Of a stretch of 64,000 bases of DNA, positions 19,477 through 29,799 are shown piece after piece. The notes beneath the pieces were generated by a model. That model was not told where the DNA came from, searched no databases, and worked only from the letters and a program-made list of their open reading frames with translations. The number at the start of each line of letters is the position of its first letter. Position 1 is the stretch's first letter. Source of the DNA: Halichondria panicea (Eukaryota > Porifera > Demospongiae > Suberitida > Halichondriidae). The DNA lies in contig NC_087387.1 of the NCBI RefSeq assembly GCF_963675165.1, forward strand, positions 5,358,990 through 5,422,989. Reading direction: 5' to 3'. The position numbers and the translations under genes are program-made.

Positions 19477-22400
19477 TCAATGTATTTGGCTTTCCAGTAA
19501 TGGCTCCCTCAGATCAACTTGATATGTAGTGGTCATCTCAGCCACACTATGAGTAACTTTGTTAGCCTCCAATTCAGCTGGCTCATTTATAATTAGTTTT
19601 TGTTTCTTAATTACTCCAATTTTCTTGGTTAAAGCTTCCATCCTTTCCTTCAACATAGGAAGCTTCTTGAGTCGCCAGTAAACGTGCAGAATTATAATCC
19701 CGATAAAAGTTAGTAGTGCTATCGTAATCGATATGTATGTGGCGATTTCTCTATGACCGTTGATTGAAGAATTCAGAGAATATGAGGTAGCTGCTGCAAG
19801 CACACCTAGGTTCACCAAGAAGGACATCTCCAGTGTGTCAATCCAACTCTTGTCATATATTCCTCCAGTCACCCTGAACATAGATATAGCAACAATACAA
19901 GTGGTAATAATAGCAAGAAGGTTTATATGCCGATTTTCTCCGAATGCAAATAAAATTAGTAGCACGGCTCTCATCATGATACTAAGTCCTGCCCAGTAGC
20001 GATGGTTGGGTTTGAAAGGGATCAGGTATGCGTGTATGAAAGGCTGAAGTCTCAACCGTCGAATAATTTTTGAAATGAAATCACTTTTTTGTAAAACCTG
20101 TGCAGAGAACAGTACAAGCGTGTAGGGTGTCAGTAGCAATAGGAGAAACACTGATGCGACTATGATAAGAGTCAAATGATGCCCTGAGGCATAATCAACG
20201 TTTCCGTCATATCTCCAAACTGCTGTTCTCATGTTTCCAGGGTTATTGATAGTCGAATAGTAGAAAATACTGATGATATTTTGGGCTAGTGAGTTGAAAG
20301 ACAACAAGATTATGGTAGCAAGAACAGCTACAGGGTCACTGGTACTGAAAAACTTCGATACCCGTACAGAGTATCGGCATAGAACAACAATCAGGCCTGC
20401 TAGTATCCAGATGTAGACTGGGAATACGAACTGTAGTCCACTGTATGCAATCTGATTCATGCCGTCGTAGAAGCATGTTTCGATTCCAAAATCGAGGTTC
20501 AGCCATGATATGAAGATGGTATAGCTACGGAAGAATCCCTTTGGGAAGAACACGGCCTGATTGCTGTTCAAAATGTTTGCGTAGAAGATGAGTCCATTTA
20601 TAGTTCCTGAAGCCACTGTCATTTGCAATAGGAAGATTAAAGCAACCACTAATATTCCAGCCACTGCAAAAACAACCAATAGTGCCAAGTATGCATTATC
20701 TGAACAGTCCCCACACACATCTCCACCAAGCATTAAACTAGTGTTCATTTTGCAGCTTCCACACAGTACACCAGACCGATTGTTGTCACAAATACCATCA
20801 TTTGAAAAAGTGAAGTTTCCCTCTGTAATACAGTATCTGTTAGGACAGTTTTCATACCAACTCATTGCTCCTTGATAATTAGATTGATTTGCTGGTGCCA
20901 TCCAATAGCTTTGAAATTCGATTCTTTTCTGAAATATTTCGTCCGTTATCTCGCATCTTTGCAGATAACTACTAATTTTCTCATCGCAGACGCAGCTGTA
21001 ATTCTGTATGTCACTTGGAAAACCGTCTGGGCACAACTCGTTGAAATGTACATTTACATAAAGTGTTTTGTCGTCATCCAGAAAGGACTCGCCCACATTC
21101 AACACAAGGACTTCCATATCTGCCTCGGATTTCACAGTAAAACTGACACTCATGCATTTTTCAGGATTGGCACTTTGAAGCTTCCCGTCTGTAGTTAAAG
21201 AAGACGTCGTATTGTCATCAGTGTCGATTGATAATAAAGCAGACTGCAAATTCCTTCGAACTGGTTCTGACATATTGTCCCCATAAAATGTTAGAGTTCT
21301 TACCATCACAGAAAATGGTTTTCCTTTACTTGCTGATACGTTCAATGGAGCATTTTTTTCACAACTTTTTCTTGTATCGTTTTCACAGAAACAAAACCAA
21401 TAGCTATCCGATGCAAATGTAGGTACTGAATTTCCTGATTTTACATTGAGTGTTTTATTCAAGTCCTTCAAAGCTGGATACGTAATCTCTGAATTATCTA
21501 TGACATCAAAGTTGACATGTATGACACTGCCCCCAGGGTATGCTTTGTTGTGTTGAAATGTGAGAGAAGCGTTAAGATTTCCAGGGTTGATAGGACCAAA
21601 CAAACACGTGTTCTGATCATTAATACACTGAACCTGGTCGACAGATGTTCCAATAAAAATGGCCCCTCCTTTTACTGCCGAGTTGTACTCAAAAAGGAGA
21701 TTAGTTTCCTTATCGAGTTCAAGTCGAGATTTTTGGTCGATGAAAATTGCCCCTCCACTCTTTGCTGAGTTATTTTTAAATATTCCATTTCCGCTAAACT
21801 TCACGGTAGAAGTGAGTGTTGCGTACACTGCACCACCATCTTCATTGTCATAGAGATTTTCAATGAACAAATAATCGCCACCTAATGTTAGTGTACTGTT
21901 TTGTACAATGGCAAGAGCACCATCTCTGTAGCCATCATCAATATTGTTACGATAAAAAGTTGAGTTGCCGTTTATATACAAATCGGAGTTCACACCGAAC
22001 ACAATTCCAGCATTATCTTGAAAGTAGATCTGACCGTACAAGTGAATAATAGCATTGTACCCAGATAAAGGGGATCTTGAATTGTTTTTAAACGTTATAT
22101 GACCATTGACTAATACTTGAGAAGTGTCAACTAGAATAAGCCTTTCACGAAGTATTGTATTATTAGAAGCTTTTAGTGTTCCGTTGAGGATGATCAGTTT
22201 TGATCCTTTCGCCAGTGACATTATTTGAAATCCATTGTGATTACCATTCAGAAGTAGAGATGCTCCCTCCATTAAAGATATATTGGAGCCCACAGATTGA
22301 ATTGATGTGATGTAACCTTTGTTTGCAACAGACTCAATCGTCCCATTTATATTAACTTGACTGTTACTGATATATAGTCCAGCAGTGGTTTTGTATTTGT

Positions 22401-23274
22401 CACCAATCTCTTTATTATCAATGGAGTATAAAGTCCCATGAAATTCAATGTTCACCTCACTCAGGAATAATGAACCACCTAGACAGACAAGGTTTCGTTC
22501 AAATGACCAGTCTCCATTCACAACTGCCTCAACATTACTCAAGGCCATTACACCAAACGGTCCAACATTATCAGTCACATAAACACTCTCAGCTGTTAGG
22601 ACACCACCATCTATTCTAAACACTACCTCTTCTGCATTAGGGAAGCTGCTGTAGACACACTCAGAATTATATTCTCCAATACTGTTGTTAAAGATGCTGA
22701 GGTCATTTAATGTGGTATTTCCTGAGTTTTGTATGCTGACAATTGTAGCAAGTGAGTTTTTGTTATTGGTAATCACAAGGTTAGTGAGCTCAACATTTGA
22801 GCTGTCTTTAATGTAGAGAGCACCAGAGGTGGTGTTAGCTACACTGATGTCCATCATCTTCACTGTGTTGATCTTGGTCAAGCTGATACCAGGCAAATCA
22901 CCTTCACCGCACGAAACAAAGGCCACATTCTGAATAGTTACGCTTGTCAAACCATTGAACGATAAAGTGGCATTTTGTCGACAGTAGATGGTGGTATTTT
23001 CAGTTCCGTTTAGAGAGAAGCTCTCGGTACTGGTACCATTTAATAAAAAGTTTGAATCGAGATAATATTGACCAGGAGTTAGTACAAACTTGTAAGGGAG
23101 GTCACTACTTGTATTGAGTGCGTACTCAGACAAAGTCTGACAGTCGGGGAACTGGTAGGAACAGGAGCACTTTTGTGGGCAGCTGTCAGATTTAACGTGA
23201 ATCAGTTGCTCCTGGGCATCGCAAATAATCAGAATTTTTAGGAGAAGAATTACTTTCAATCTTGTTGAAACCAT
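19477..23274 (-). CDS. Copy F: intact beta-helix/multi-TM receptor-like protein (1265 aa)
   Basis: An intact single-exon copy used here as the reference. The start MVSTRLKVILLL is at 23274. Residues 1-20 are a signal peptide; 32-45 is the Cys cluster SCPQKCSCSYQFPDC. Residues about 65-590 are a beta-helix-like domain with repeats GGAVY (480), GGAIF (507), GGAIF (536) and GGSVIHVNF (581). YWFCFCEND is near 625 and the knot NRSGVLCGSCK near 833-843. Hydrophobic membrane segments fill 863 to about 1200. The tail of about 60 residues ends PLLESQIH. Residues about 365-430 form the most variable block between copies (VDTSQVLVNGHITF type here). No Pfam-type enzymatic motif is visible. It is nearly identical to copy B apart from B's frameshift. 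Surface expression and multipass topology are inferred from the signal peptide, glycosylation sites and hydrophobic runs. Confidence 0.92.
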   Translation of the reverse strand: MVSTRLKVILLLKILIICDAQEQLIHVKSDSCPQKCSCSYQFPDCQTLSEYALNTSSDLPYKFVLTPGQYYLDSNFLLNGTSTESFSLNGTENTTIYCRQNATLSFNGLTSVTIQNVAFVSCGEGDLPGISLTKINTVKMMDISVANTTSGALYIKDSSNVELTNLVITNNKNSLATIVSIQNSGNTTLNDLSIFNNSIGEYNSECVYSSFPNAEEVVFRIDGGVLTAESVYVTDNVGPFGVMALSNVEAVVNGDWSFERNLVCLGGSLFLSEVNIEFHGTLYSIDNKEIGDKYKTTAGLYISNSQVNINGTIESVANKGYITSIQSVGSNISLMEGASLLLNGNHNGFQIMSLAKGSKLIILNGTLKASNNTILRERLILVDTSQVLVNGHITFKNNSRSPLSGYNAIIHLYGQIYFQDNAGIVFGVNSDLYINGNSTFYRNNIDDGYRDGALAIVQNSTLTLGGDYLFIENLYDNEDGGAVYATLTSTVKFSGNGIFKNNSAKSGGAIFIDQKSRLELDKETNLLFEYNSAVKGGAIFIGTSVDQVQCINDQNTCLFGPINPGNLNASLTFQHNKAYPGGSVIHVNFDVIDNSEITYPALKDLNKTLNVKSGNSVPTFASDSYWFCFCENDTRKSCEKNAPLNVSASKGKPFSVMVRTLTFYGDNMSEPVRRNLQSALLSIDTDDNTTSSLTTDGKLQSANPEKCMSVSFTVKSEADMEVLVLNVGESFLDDDKTLYVNVHFNELCPDGFPSDIQNYSCVCDEKISSYLQRCEITDEIFQKRIEFQSYWMAPANQSNYQGAMSWYENCPNRYCITEGNFTFSNDGICDNNRSGVLCGSCKMNTSLMLGGDVCGDCSDNAYLALLVVFAVAGILVVALIFLLQMTVASGTINGLIFYANILNSNQAVFFPKGFFRSYTIFISWLNLDFGIETCFYDGMNQIAYSGLQFVFPVYIWILAGLIVVLCRYSVRVSKFFSTSDPVAVLATIILLSFNSLAQNIISIFYYSTINNPGNMRTAVWRYDGNVDYASGHHLTLIIVASVFLLLLLTPYTLVLFSAQVLQKSDFISKIIRRLRLQPFIHAYLIPFKPNHRYWAGLSIMMRAVLLILFAFGENRHINLLAIITTCIVAISMFRVTGGIYDKSWIDTLEMSFLVNLGVLAAATSYSLNSSINGHREIATYISITIALLTFIGIIILHVYWRLKKLPMLKERMEALTKKIGVIKKQKLIINEPAELEANKVTHSVAEMTTTYQVDLREPLLESQIH

Positions 23275-23606
23275 GATCTGGATAAAATTAATGTTTTAGT
23301 TATTAATTTAGTATCCGCTCAGACTGAAACATTAATTATTGAGAATACTGTTACATGTAAAGCCACACACAATTAATACACATGCAGTGTCACACAAGCA
23401 CAGTGACACTGAAAAGTCAAACCCACAATGGCCTTTCATTTACTAACATGCACACAGAGACAACATCGCTCACCTCAACCGTGTGGCTTCTCCAAAAGTG
23501 GGTGGGTCTGCTTCTGCAGGCTATAGCTAGATCAGAGTAGCTAGCTAGCTGTAGCTAGCTAAATTGCTCTTAACTACTTGTATATCTACAACTAGATCTA
23601 GCTATC

Positions 23607-23705
23607 ATGTGACATAATTGGTCACTTCTATAATGATATTTATATGGTGAGAAGAATGCATATGTCACTGCTAAGTTCATTCATTTTAGCTGGAGAAATG
23701 AATGC
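23607..23705 (-). promoter_or_regulatory. TATA module upstream of copy F
   Basis: GATATTTATA at 23635-23644 (TATAAATATC on minus) is about 361 bp upstream of the copy F start, with the full conserved flanks CATGTGACATAATT and AGCTGGAGAAATGAATGCC. Confidence 0.45.
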
Positions 23706-24384
23706 CAAAATTAAATTACAATGCAGTTGAAAAAGTCTAAAGCTTACAATTTATTTAATACTCAGACTGATTGCTATAAGAATAACCAACTCTCACAATT
23801 TGAAACCATTATTATATATATATTCTTCTTTGTATTCTTCTTTGGAGCCTAATTAAATTTTCGTTTCTCCAGATTGAAAGTTATTGCTAAAGAAATACTA
23901 GCCACAAACAATTATTACACAGTGTCACGCAAGCACATGCAGTGACACTGAACACTCATGCAAACCTATTCGTTTACTAACGTGCACATCATGTACACAG
24001 CTAGTCATGCAGACAACACTGTTTATAAATTAGCTCACCTTAGTGTAGATCTATAATTAACAAAAATTATAAAATAATAATTATACTGGTTAAGTGGCTT
24101 CTTCAAATATGGGTGGGTCTGCGCTTCTGCAGGCACTATAAATTGTTCTCAACTATAATCTACTAGCTATCATGTGAGGTATACATGTATATTCATGTTG
24201 GTAAGAGGAGTGTCACTGCTAAGTTTATTCATTTTAGTTGCAGAAATGAATGCCATTACATAATTATAGATACTCCCTAATTCTTTATATGCACAGGTGT
24301 TTGAAGCAATACAACAATAGTCAACAATCAGTAGGAGAGATTTCCTAGCAAGAGTAAACTACCGAATTTTGTCAGACATCAATA

Positions 24385-24607
24385 ATCGTTAGCTAAAAGT
24401 GCAAAAAGAGATTGATTCTAACTAACTGCACACACCAATAGGTGACTAGATCTATGCATGGGGCTACTAACCAGCGAAAATTTGGATGGGCCAACCAGCC
24501 GGAGCTGTGATCACTAGAAAAAATTGTCCAATAAATCGATTTTCGGTGAGTGTGATCTATTTCCGTTTTTGGCAGAACTACACAGCTAGAGCTAACTGAC
24601 ACATACT
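24385..24607 (-). repeat. Dispersed repeat, partner of 38741-38985
   Basis: The reverse complement of this stretch aligns with 38741-38985 through shared strings such as TGTGTCAGTTAGCTCTAGCT, TTTTTCTAGTGATCACAGCT, TTTTCGCTGGTTAGTAG and CAGTTAGTTAGAATCAATCT. Estimated identity by eye is about 80%. No coding potential is recognised. Confidence 0.75.
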
Positions 24608-24756
24608 GGGCTCAATCTAGATAGAGTACAGTCTAGTACATGAACTGGTGGAGCAATTTCAGAGTCAGTGAATCTTGAAAAGCTGAGCTAGAGAGTAGCT
24701 ATAGTTTGTGTCTGACAAATGTAAAAGTGTGTCCAGCACAAAAACTAGACTCTAGT

Positions 24757-25151
24757 TAGTCTCATGAATCAGCCGCAACTTGGAAAGTCCGTCTGAGCAC
24801 TTTAGTGTAGAGGTCATTCCACAATGGAATGTTAATTGTCATTACGTCAGTGTCAAAACCAGAAGAATTTAATTACTTCCAACTAGCCGCTATGAATTTT
24901 TGTTTGGCTTGCTCCAAGAACGTTGCTAAAAGAACAAGAAAAGATTGCACAGCAGTCAACTTGACTGGCTAACAGTAGCCTCAGCCAGGCTGATTAGCGG
25001 CTAGCTATAAATACGTCTTAACGTATAGAACGCATACACTTCTTGTCACTTTTATTTCCTTTTAATTTCGTCAATCCTCGATCTGATTGGTCAGGCCGGA
25101 ATTCCGACCTGGCCAAAAGGACTTTCCAAGTGCGGCTGATTCATGAGACTA
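24757..25151. mobile_element. Non-autonomous inverted-repeat element (MITE-like), about 395 bp
   Basis: Terminal inverted repeats of about 33 bp are TAGTCTCATGAATCAGCCGC (24758 onward, continuing to AAGTCC at 24790) and its complement at 25119-25151 with one 1-bp gap. The 9-bp sequence GACTCTAGT occurs on both sides (24748-24756 and 25152-25160), consistent with a target-site duplication. A 9-bp duplication would fit a Mutator-like or related transposase, but no transposase is present. Confidence 0.75.
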
Positions 25152-25394
25152 GACTCTAGTAGACTCTATAGCTCAGTAAATTATTAGGAACATCGGCATG
25201 CACTGCTTGCACTCATGTATAGTGAGTATATAGGTAATAATGTTTCATCAAGATGTGCATGTTATTGGGGACTGATACCTGGTACACTAATAACACTCAA
25301 CTTCAGCAAAAACAGGCAGTATAATAACAGATGGCTTTCAAACAACAAACAGGCAGTATAATAACAAAATAGGAGTTTTAACGTATTAATTTGC

Positions 25395-28300
25395 TCAGCT
25401 TTCCAGTAATGACTCTCTTAGAGCAGGCTGGTACACTGCTCTCATTTTAATTACACTTTGAGTAACTTTCTTACTCTCCATTTTAGTCGGCTTGTTAATT
25501 GTTAGCTTTATATAGACTTTATCCTTCAATGCTGGCAGCTTCTTGAGTCGCCAGTAAATATGTACAATTATAATCCCAATAAAAGTTAGCAGTGCTATCG
25601 AAATCGATATAAAAGTAGCGATTTCTCTATGAGAGTTGATCGAAAAATTCAGAGAATATGAGGTAGCTGCTGCAAGCACACCTAGGTTCACCAAGAAGGA
25701 TATCTCTAGTGTGTCAATCCAACTCCTGTCATATATTCCTCCAGTCACCTTGAACATAGTTATAGCAACAATACAAGTGGTAATGATAGCAAGAAGGTTT
25801 ATATGCTGGTTTTCTCCAAATGCAAATATAGTTAGTAGCACGACTCTCATCATGATACTAAGTCCTACCCAGTAGCGATGGTTGGGTTTGAAAGGGATCA
25901 AGTATGCGTGTATGAAAGGCTGAACTCTCAATCGATGAAGGATTTTCGAGATGAATTCGCTTTTTTGTAAAATTTGGGCTGAAAAAAGTACTAATATGTA
26001 TGGTGTCAGTAGAAATAGGAGAAACACTGATGCGACTATGATAAGAGTCAAATGATCCTCAGAGGCATAATCAACATTTCCATCATATCTCCACACTCTT
26101 GATCTGTTGTTCCCTGGGTTATTGATGGATGAATTGTAGAAAATATTGATGATATTTTGGGCTAGTGAGTTGAAAGACAACAAGATTATGGTAGCAAGAA
26201 CAGCTACAGGGTCGCTGGTACTGAAAAACTTCGATACCCGTACAGAGTATCGGCATAGAACAACAATCAGGCCTGCTAGTATCCAGATGTAGACTGGGAA
26301 TACGAACTGTAGTCCACTGTATGCAATCTGATTCATGCCTTCATAGAAACATGTTTCGATTCCGAAATCGAGGTTCAGCCATGATATGAAGATGATATAG
26401 CCACGGAAGAATCCCACTGGGAAGAACACAGCCTGATTGCTGTTTAAAATGTTGGCGTAGAAGATGAGTCCATTTATAGTTCCTGTAGTCACTGTGATTT
26501 GCGTTAGAAAGACCAGGGCAACTACTAGTATTCCAGCCACTGCAAAAACAACCAATAGTGCCAAGTATGCATTATCTGAACAGTCCCTACAAACATCTCC
26601 ACCAAGCATTAAACTAGTGTTTCTTTTGCAGCTTCCACACAGTACACCAGACCTATTGTTTTCACAAATACCATCATTTGAAAAAGTGAAGTTTCCCTCT
26701 GTAATACAGTATCTGTAAGGGCAGCTTTCATACCAAGTCATTGCTCCTTGATATTTAGATTGATTTGCTGGTGCCATCCAATAGTTTTGAAATTCGATTT
26801 TCTTCTGAAAGTTGTCATCCGTTATCTCACAGCTTTGTAGAAAGTTACTGATTTGCTTGTCACAGACACAGCTGGCATTATCTTCGTCAAGTGGAAAACC
26901 ATTCGGGCATGACTCAAAGAGTACATTTAGTTCAAGTGCTTTCTCGCCATCCAGAAATGACTCGCCCACATTCAATATCAGAACTTCCATGTCTGCCTTG
27001 GATTTCACAGTGAAGCTTACTTCATTACACTCTTTAGCACTAACTCTTTGAAGCTTCCCGTCTGTAGTTAGAGAAGACGTCGTATTGTCATCAGTGTCAA
27101 TCGATAATAAAGCAGACCGCAAATTACTTCGAACTGGTTCTGACATATTAATATTCCCATAAAACTTGAGTGCTCTCACCATCACAGAAAACGGTTTTCC
27201 CTTGATTGCTGATATGTCTATTGGAGGATCGTTTCTTGCACAACTTTTCCGTGAATCGCTTTCACAGAAACAAAACCAATAGCTATCAGACGCAAGAGTA
27301 GGTACTGAATTTCCTGAAGCTATTTTGAGTGTTTCTTCCAAGTCCTCCAAAGCTGGATACGTGATCTCTGAATTATCTACGATATCAAAGTTGACATGTA
27401 TGACACTGCCCCCAGGGTATGCTTGGTTTTGTTGAAATGTGAGAGAAGCGTTAAGATTTCCAGGGTTGATAGGATGAAACAAACACTTGTTCGGATCATT
27501 AACACACTGAACATGGTCGACAGATGTCCCAATGAAAATGGCACCACCTCTTACTGCAGAATTGCTCACAAAATAGAGTTCAGTTTCTTTGTCAAGTTCA
27601 AGCCGAGACCTTTGATCAAGGAAAATTGCACCTCCACTCTTTGCTGAGTTGTTTTCAAATTTTCCGATTCCGCTAAACGTAACAACTGATTCGAGTATTG
27701 CAAATATTGCACCACCATCCGCATTTTCATACCTGTTTTCAAGAAATGTATAATTTCCACCCAATTTTAAGGTGCCAAGTTGAAGAGCAAGAGCACCATC
27801 TTTGAAGCCATCATCAACATTGTTACGATAAAAAGTTGAGTTGCCGTTTATATCCAGATCAGACCTTAGAGTATACAGAACTCCTGCATTCATGGAAAAC
27901 TCGATTTGACCATACAAATGAATTTTAGCAACGAAACCAATAATAGGAGATATTGAATTGTTGATAAACACGATATTACCATTGACTACCATTTCAGATG
28001 TATCCAGCATAATAACAGCTATACGAAGTTTGTTATCACAAACTTTTAGTGTTCCGTTTTGAATCACCAGCTTTGATGATCCTTCTGCCAGTGACATCGC
28101 TTGAAGTCCATTGTGATTACCATTCAGAAGTAGAGATGCTCCCTCCATTAAAAATATATTAGAGCTTACAAATTGAATAGATGTGATGTAACCTTCGTTT
28201 GTAACAGACTCAAGTGCCCCATTTATATTTACTTGACTGTTACTGAAATATAGTCCAGCAGTGGTTTTGTATTTGTCACTGATACCCTTGTTTTCACTTG

Positions 28301-29147
28301 ATAATAAAGTTCCAGTTAATCTCATGATGACCTCACTCAAGAATAATGAACCACCTAGACAAGCACAATTTTGTTCAAATGACCAGTCTCCATTCACAAC
28401 TGCCTCAACATTACTCAAGGCCATTACACCAAACGGTCCAACATTATCAATCACATAAATACTCCCAGCTGTCAATATACCACCATCGATTCGAAATACC
28501 ACCTCGTCTGCATTAGGGAAGCTGCTGTAGACACACTCAGAATCATATTCTCCAATACTGTTGTTTAAGATCTTGAGGTCATTTAATGAGGTATTTCCTG
28601 AGTTTCGTATGCTGACGATGGTAGCAAGTGAGTTTTTGTTATTGGTAATCGCAAGGTTAGTGAGCTCAACATTTGAGCTGTCTTTAATGTAGAGAGCACC
28701 AGAGGTGGTGTTAGCTACACTGATGTCCATCATCTTCACTGTGTTGATGTTGGTCAAGCTAATACCAGGCAAATCACCTTCACCGCACGAAACAAAGGCC
28801 ACATTCTGAATAGTTACGCTTGTCAAACTATCGACCGATAAAGTGGCATTTTGTCGACAGTAGATGGTGGTATTTTCAGTTCCGTTTAGAGAGAAGCTCT
28901 CAGTACTGGTGCCATTTCTTGAAAAGTTTGAATCGAGATAGTATTGACCAGGAGTTAGTATAAACTTGGAAGGGAGGTCACTACTTGTATTGAGTGCGTA
29001 CTCAGACAAAGTCTGACAGTCGGGGAACTGGTAGGAACAGGAGCACTTTTGTGGGCAGCTGTCGGGTTTGACGTGAATCAGTTGCTCTTGGGCATCGCAA
29101 CTAATCAGAATTGTTAGAAAAAGTACTTTCAATTTTGTTGAAGCCAT
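25395..29147 (-). CDS. Copy G: intact beta-helix/multi-TM receptor-like protein, second tail type (1250 aa)
   Basis: An intact single-exon copy starting MASTKLKVLFLTILISCDAQ at 29147. Domain order is as in the family: signal peptide, CSCSYQFPDC, beta-helix-like ectodomain with DGGAIF, SGGAIF and RGGAIF repeats, CFCESDSRKSC, NRSGVLCGSCKRNTS knot, multipass domain and tail. Two features place it with J in a second subgroup. The variable block near residue 375-440 is of the VDTSEM/VNGNIVF and GQIEFSMNAG type. The cytosolic tail is shorter (KDKVYIKLTINKPTKMESKK) and ends at LLES without the QIH of the other copies. The 5' flank differs from copies B-F beyond about 29150. Function is unknown; a cell-surface role is inferred. 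Confidence 0.9.
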   Translation of the reverse strand: MASTKLKVLFLTILISCDAQEQLIHVKPDSCPQKCSCSYQFPDCQTLSEYALNTSSDLPSKFILTPGQYYLDSNFSRNGTSTESFSLNGTENTTIYCRQNATLSVDSLTSVTIQNVAFVSCGEGDLPGISLTNINTVKMMDISVANTTSGALYIKDSSNVELTNLAITNNKNSLATIVSIRNSGNTSLNDLKILNNSIGEYDSECVYSSFPNADEVVFRIDGGILTAGSIYVIDNVGPFGVMALSNVEAVVNGDWSFEQNCACLGGSLFLSEVIMRLTGTLLSSENKGISDKYKTTAGLYFSNSQVNINGALESVTNEGYITSIQFVSSNIFLMEGASLLLNGNHNGLQAMSLAEGSSKLVIQNGTLKVCDNKLRIAVIMLDTSEMVVNGNIVFINNSISPIIGFVAKIHLYGQIEFSMNAGVLYTLRSDLDINGNSTFYRNNVDDGFKDGALALQLGTLKLGGNYTFLENRYENADGGAIFAILESVVTFSGIGKFENNSAKSGGAIFLDQRSRLELDKETELYFVSNSAVRGGAIFIGTSVDHVQCVNDPNKCLFHPINPGNLNASLTFQQNQAYPGGSVIHVNFDIVDNSEITYPALEDLEETLKIASGNSVPTLASDSYWFCFCESDSRKSCARNDPPIDISAIKGKPFSVMVRALKFYGNINMSEPVRSNLRSALLSIDTDDNTTSSLTTDGKLQRVSAKECNEVSFTVKSKADMEVLILNVGESFLDGEKALELNVLFESCPNGFPLDEDNASCVCDKQISNFLQSCEITDDNFQKKIEFQNYWMAPANQSKYQGAMTWYESCPYRYCITEGNFTFSNDGICENNRSGVLCGSCKRNTSLMLGGDVCRDCSDNAYLALLVVFAVAGILVVALVFLTQITVTTGTINGLIFYANILNSNQAVFFPVGFFRGYIIFISWLNLDFGIETCFYEGMNQIAYSGLQFVFPVYIWILAGLIVVLCRYSVRVSKFFSTSDPVAVLATIILLSFNSLAQNIINIFYNSSINNPGNNRSRVWRYDGNVDYASEDHLTLIIVASVFLLFLLTPYILVLFSAQILQKSEFISKILHRLRVQPFIHAYLIPFKPNHRYWVGLSIMMRVVLLTIFAFGENQHINLLAIITTCIVAITMFKVTGGIYDRSWIDTLEISFLVNLGVLAAATSYSLNFSINSHREIATFISISIALLTFIGIIIVHIYWRLKKLPALKDKVYIKLTINKPTKMESKKVTQSVIKMRAVYQPALRESLLES

Positions 29148-29214
29148 GATCTGGATAAAAAAGAGTATCTTTTACTGATTTAATATGTCAAGTCAGACGA
29201 GCCTAGCTATATCT

Positions 29215-29343
29215 ATATACTGTATAGCGGGTAATTTCCGTTGGTGTACGAACAACCCATTTACTGTATTAAAATAATTTTCGTATGATGTTCTTCAATA
29301 TGAAAATTTCCAACATACGAAAATAACCCGCTATACTGTATAT
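29215..29343. mobile_element. Short inverted-repeat element, 129 bp
   Basis: The ends are ATATACTGTATAGCGGGTAA and the complement of ATATACAGTATAGCGGGTTA. The terminal TATAGCGGGTAATTT is shared with the element at 58521-58730. There is no coding capacity. The family is probably a MITE with an absent transposase. Confidence 0.7.
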
Positions 29344-29799
29344 GCAGCTAATAATAGCCACACAATATTACTCGGTGTCACTGCACATAGATGTAGTATC
29401 CAACCTGTAATAGTTATATTTCCTCATGCAGCTAGATCTAGAATTTTTTTGCTTCTCCAAAATTGCATGGGCTTTGACTTAATAGCTATCCCTACATAGC
29501 TACTAATACCTTAGTACTATAATTATAGCTTCATGTGACAATTATTAGAATGATATCAGTGGGAGAAATGTAGCTTGCAAGTTCAGTTTAGTGGAACAAT
29601 TGTTTAATGAGAGTCCTAGAGTACAGTATCAATCATCAAACGTCATCATAATTATGTTGGACACAGATATCTTCACTAGACAGATATGATATAAAAATCA
29701 TTTTTTAAAGCGAATTTGTTAACCTACCTCTTCTCTATAATTATTGTAGCTTTATACATTAAGAATTGTTTGTGTTACAGCTGAAAGTAGACACCGTAC

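Larger units (their letters stand above)
23275..25394. other. Long spacer between copies F and G
   Basis: There is no gene in these 2.1 kb. From 23275 to about 23755 it is a normal copy F 5' flank with the TATA module, ending in AAAGTCTAAAGCTTACAAT (usually 3' flank of the next copy). It then jumps to TTATTTAATACTCAGACTGA, which resembles a 5' flank, so a second deleted copy is likely. A more diverged spacer unit runs to about 24255. A dispersed repeat (24385-24607) and an inverted-repeat element (24757-25151) follow. Confidence 0.7.

Noticed and set aside
19477-23274. Bacterial autotransporter or chlamydial Pmp contamination
   Set aside because: The GGAIF repeats are similar, but the copies have a eukaryotic signal peptide, many N-glycosylation sites and a multipass C-terminal domain in place of an autotransporter barrel. 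They are also embedded next to intron-containing animal genes.
19477-23274. Classic seven-helix GPCR
   Set aside because: I count about 8-10 hydrophobic segments and see none of the usual GPCR signature motifs, so I use the neutral term multipass.
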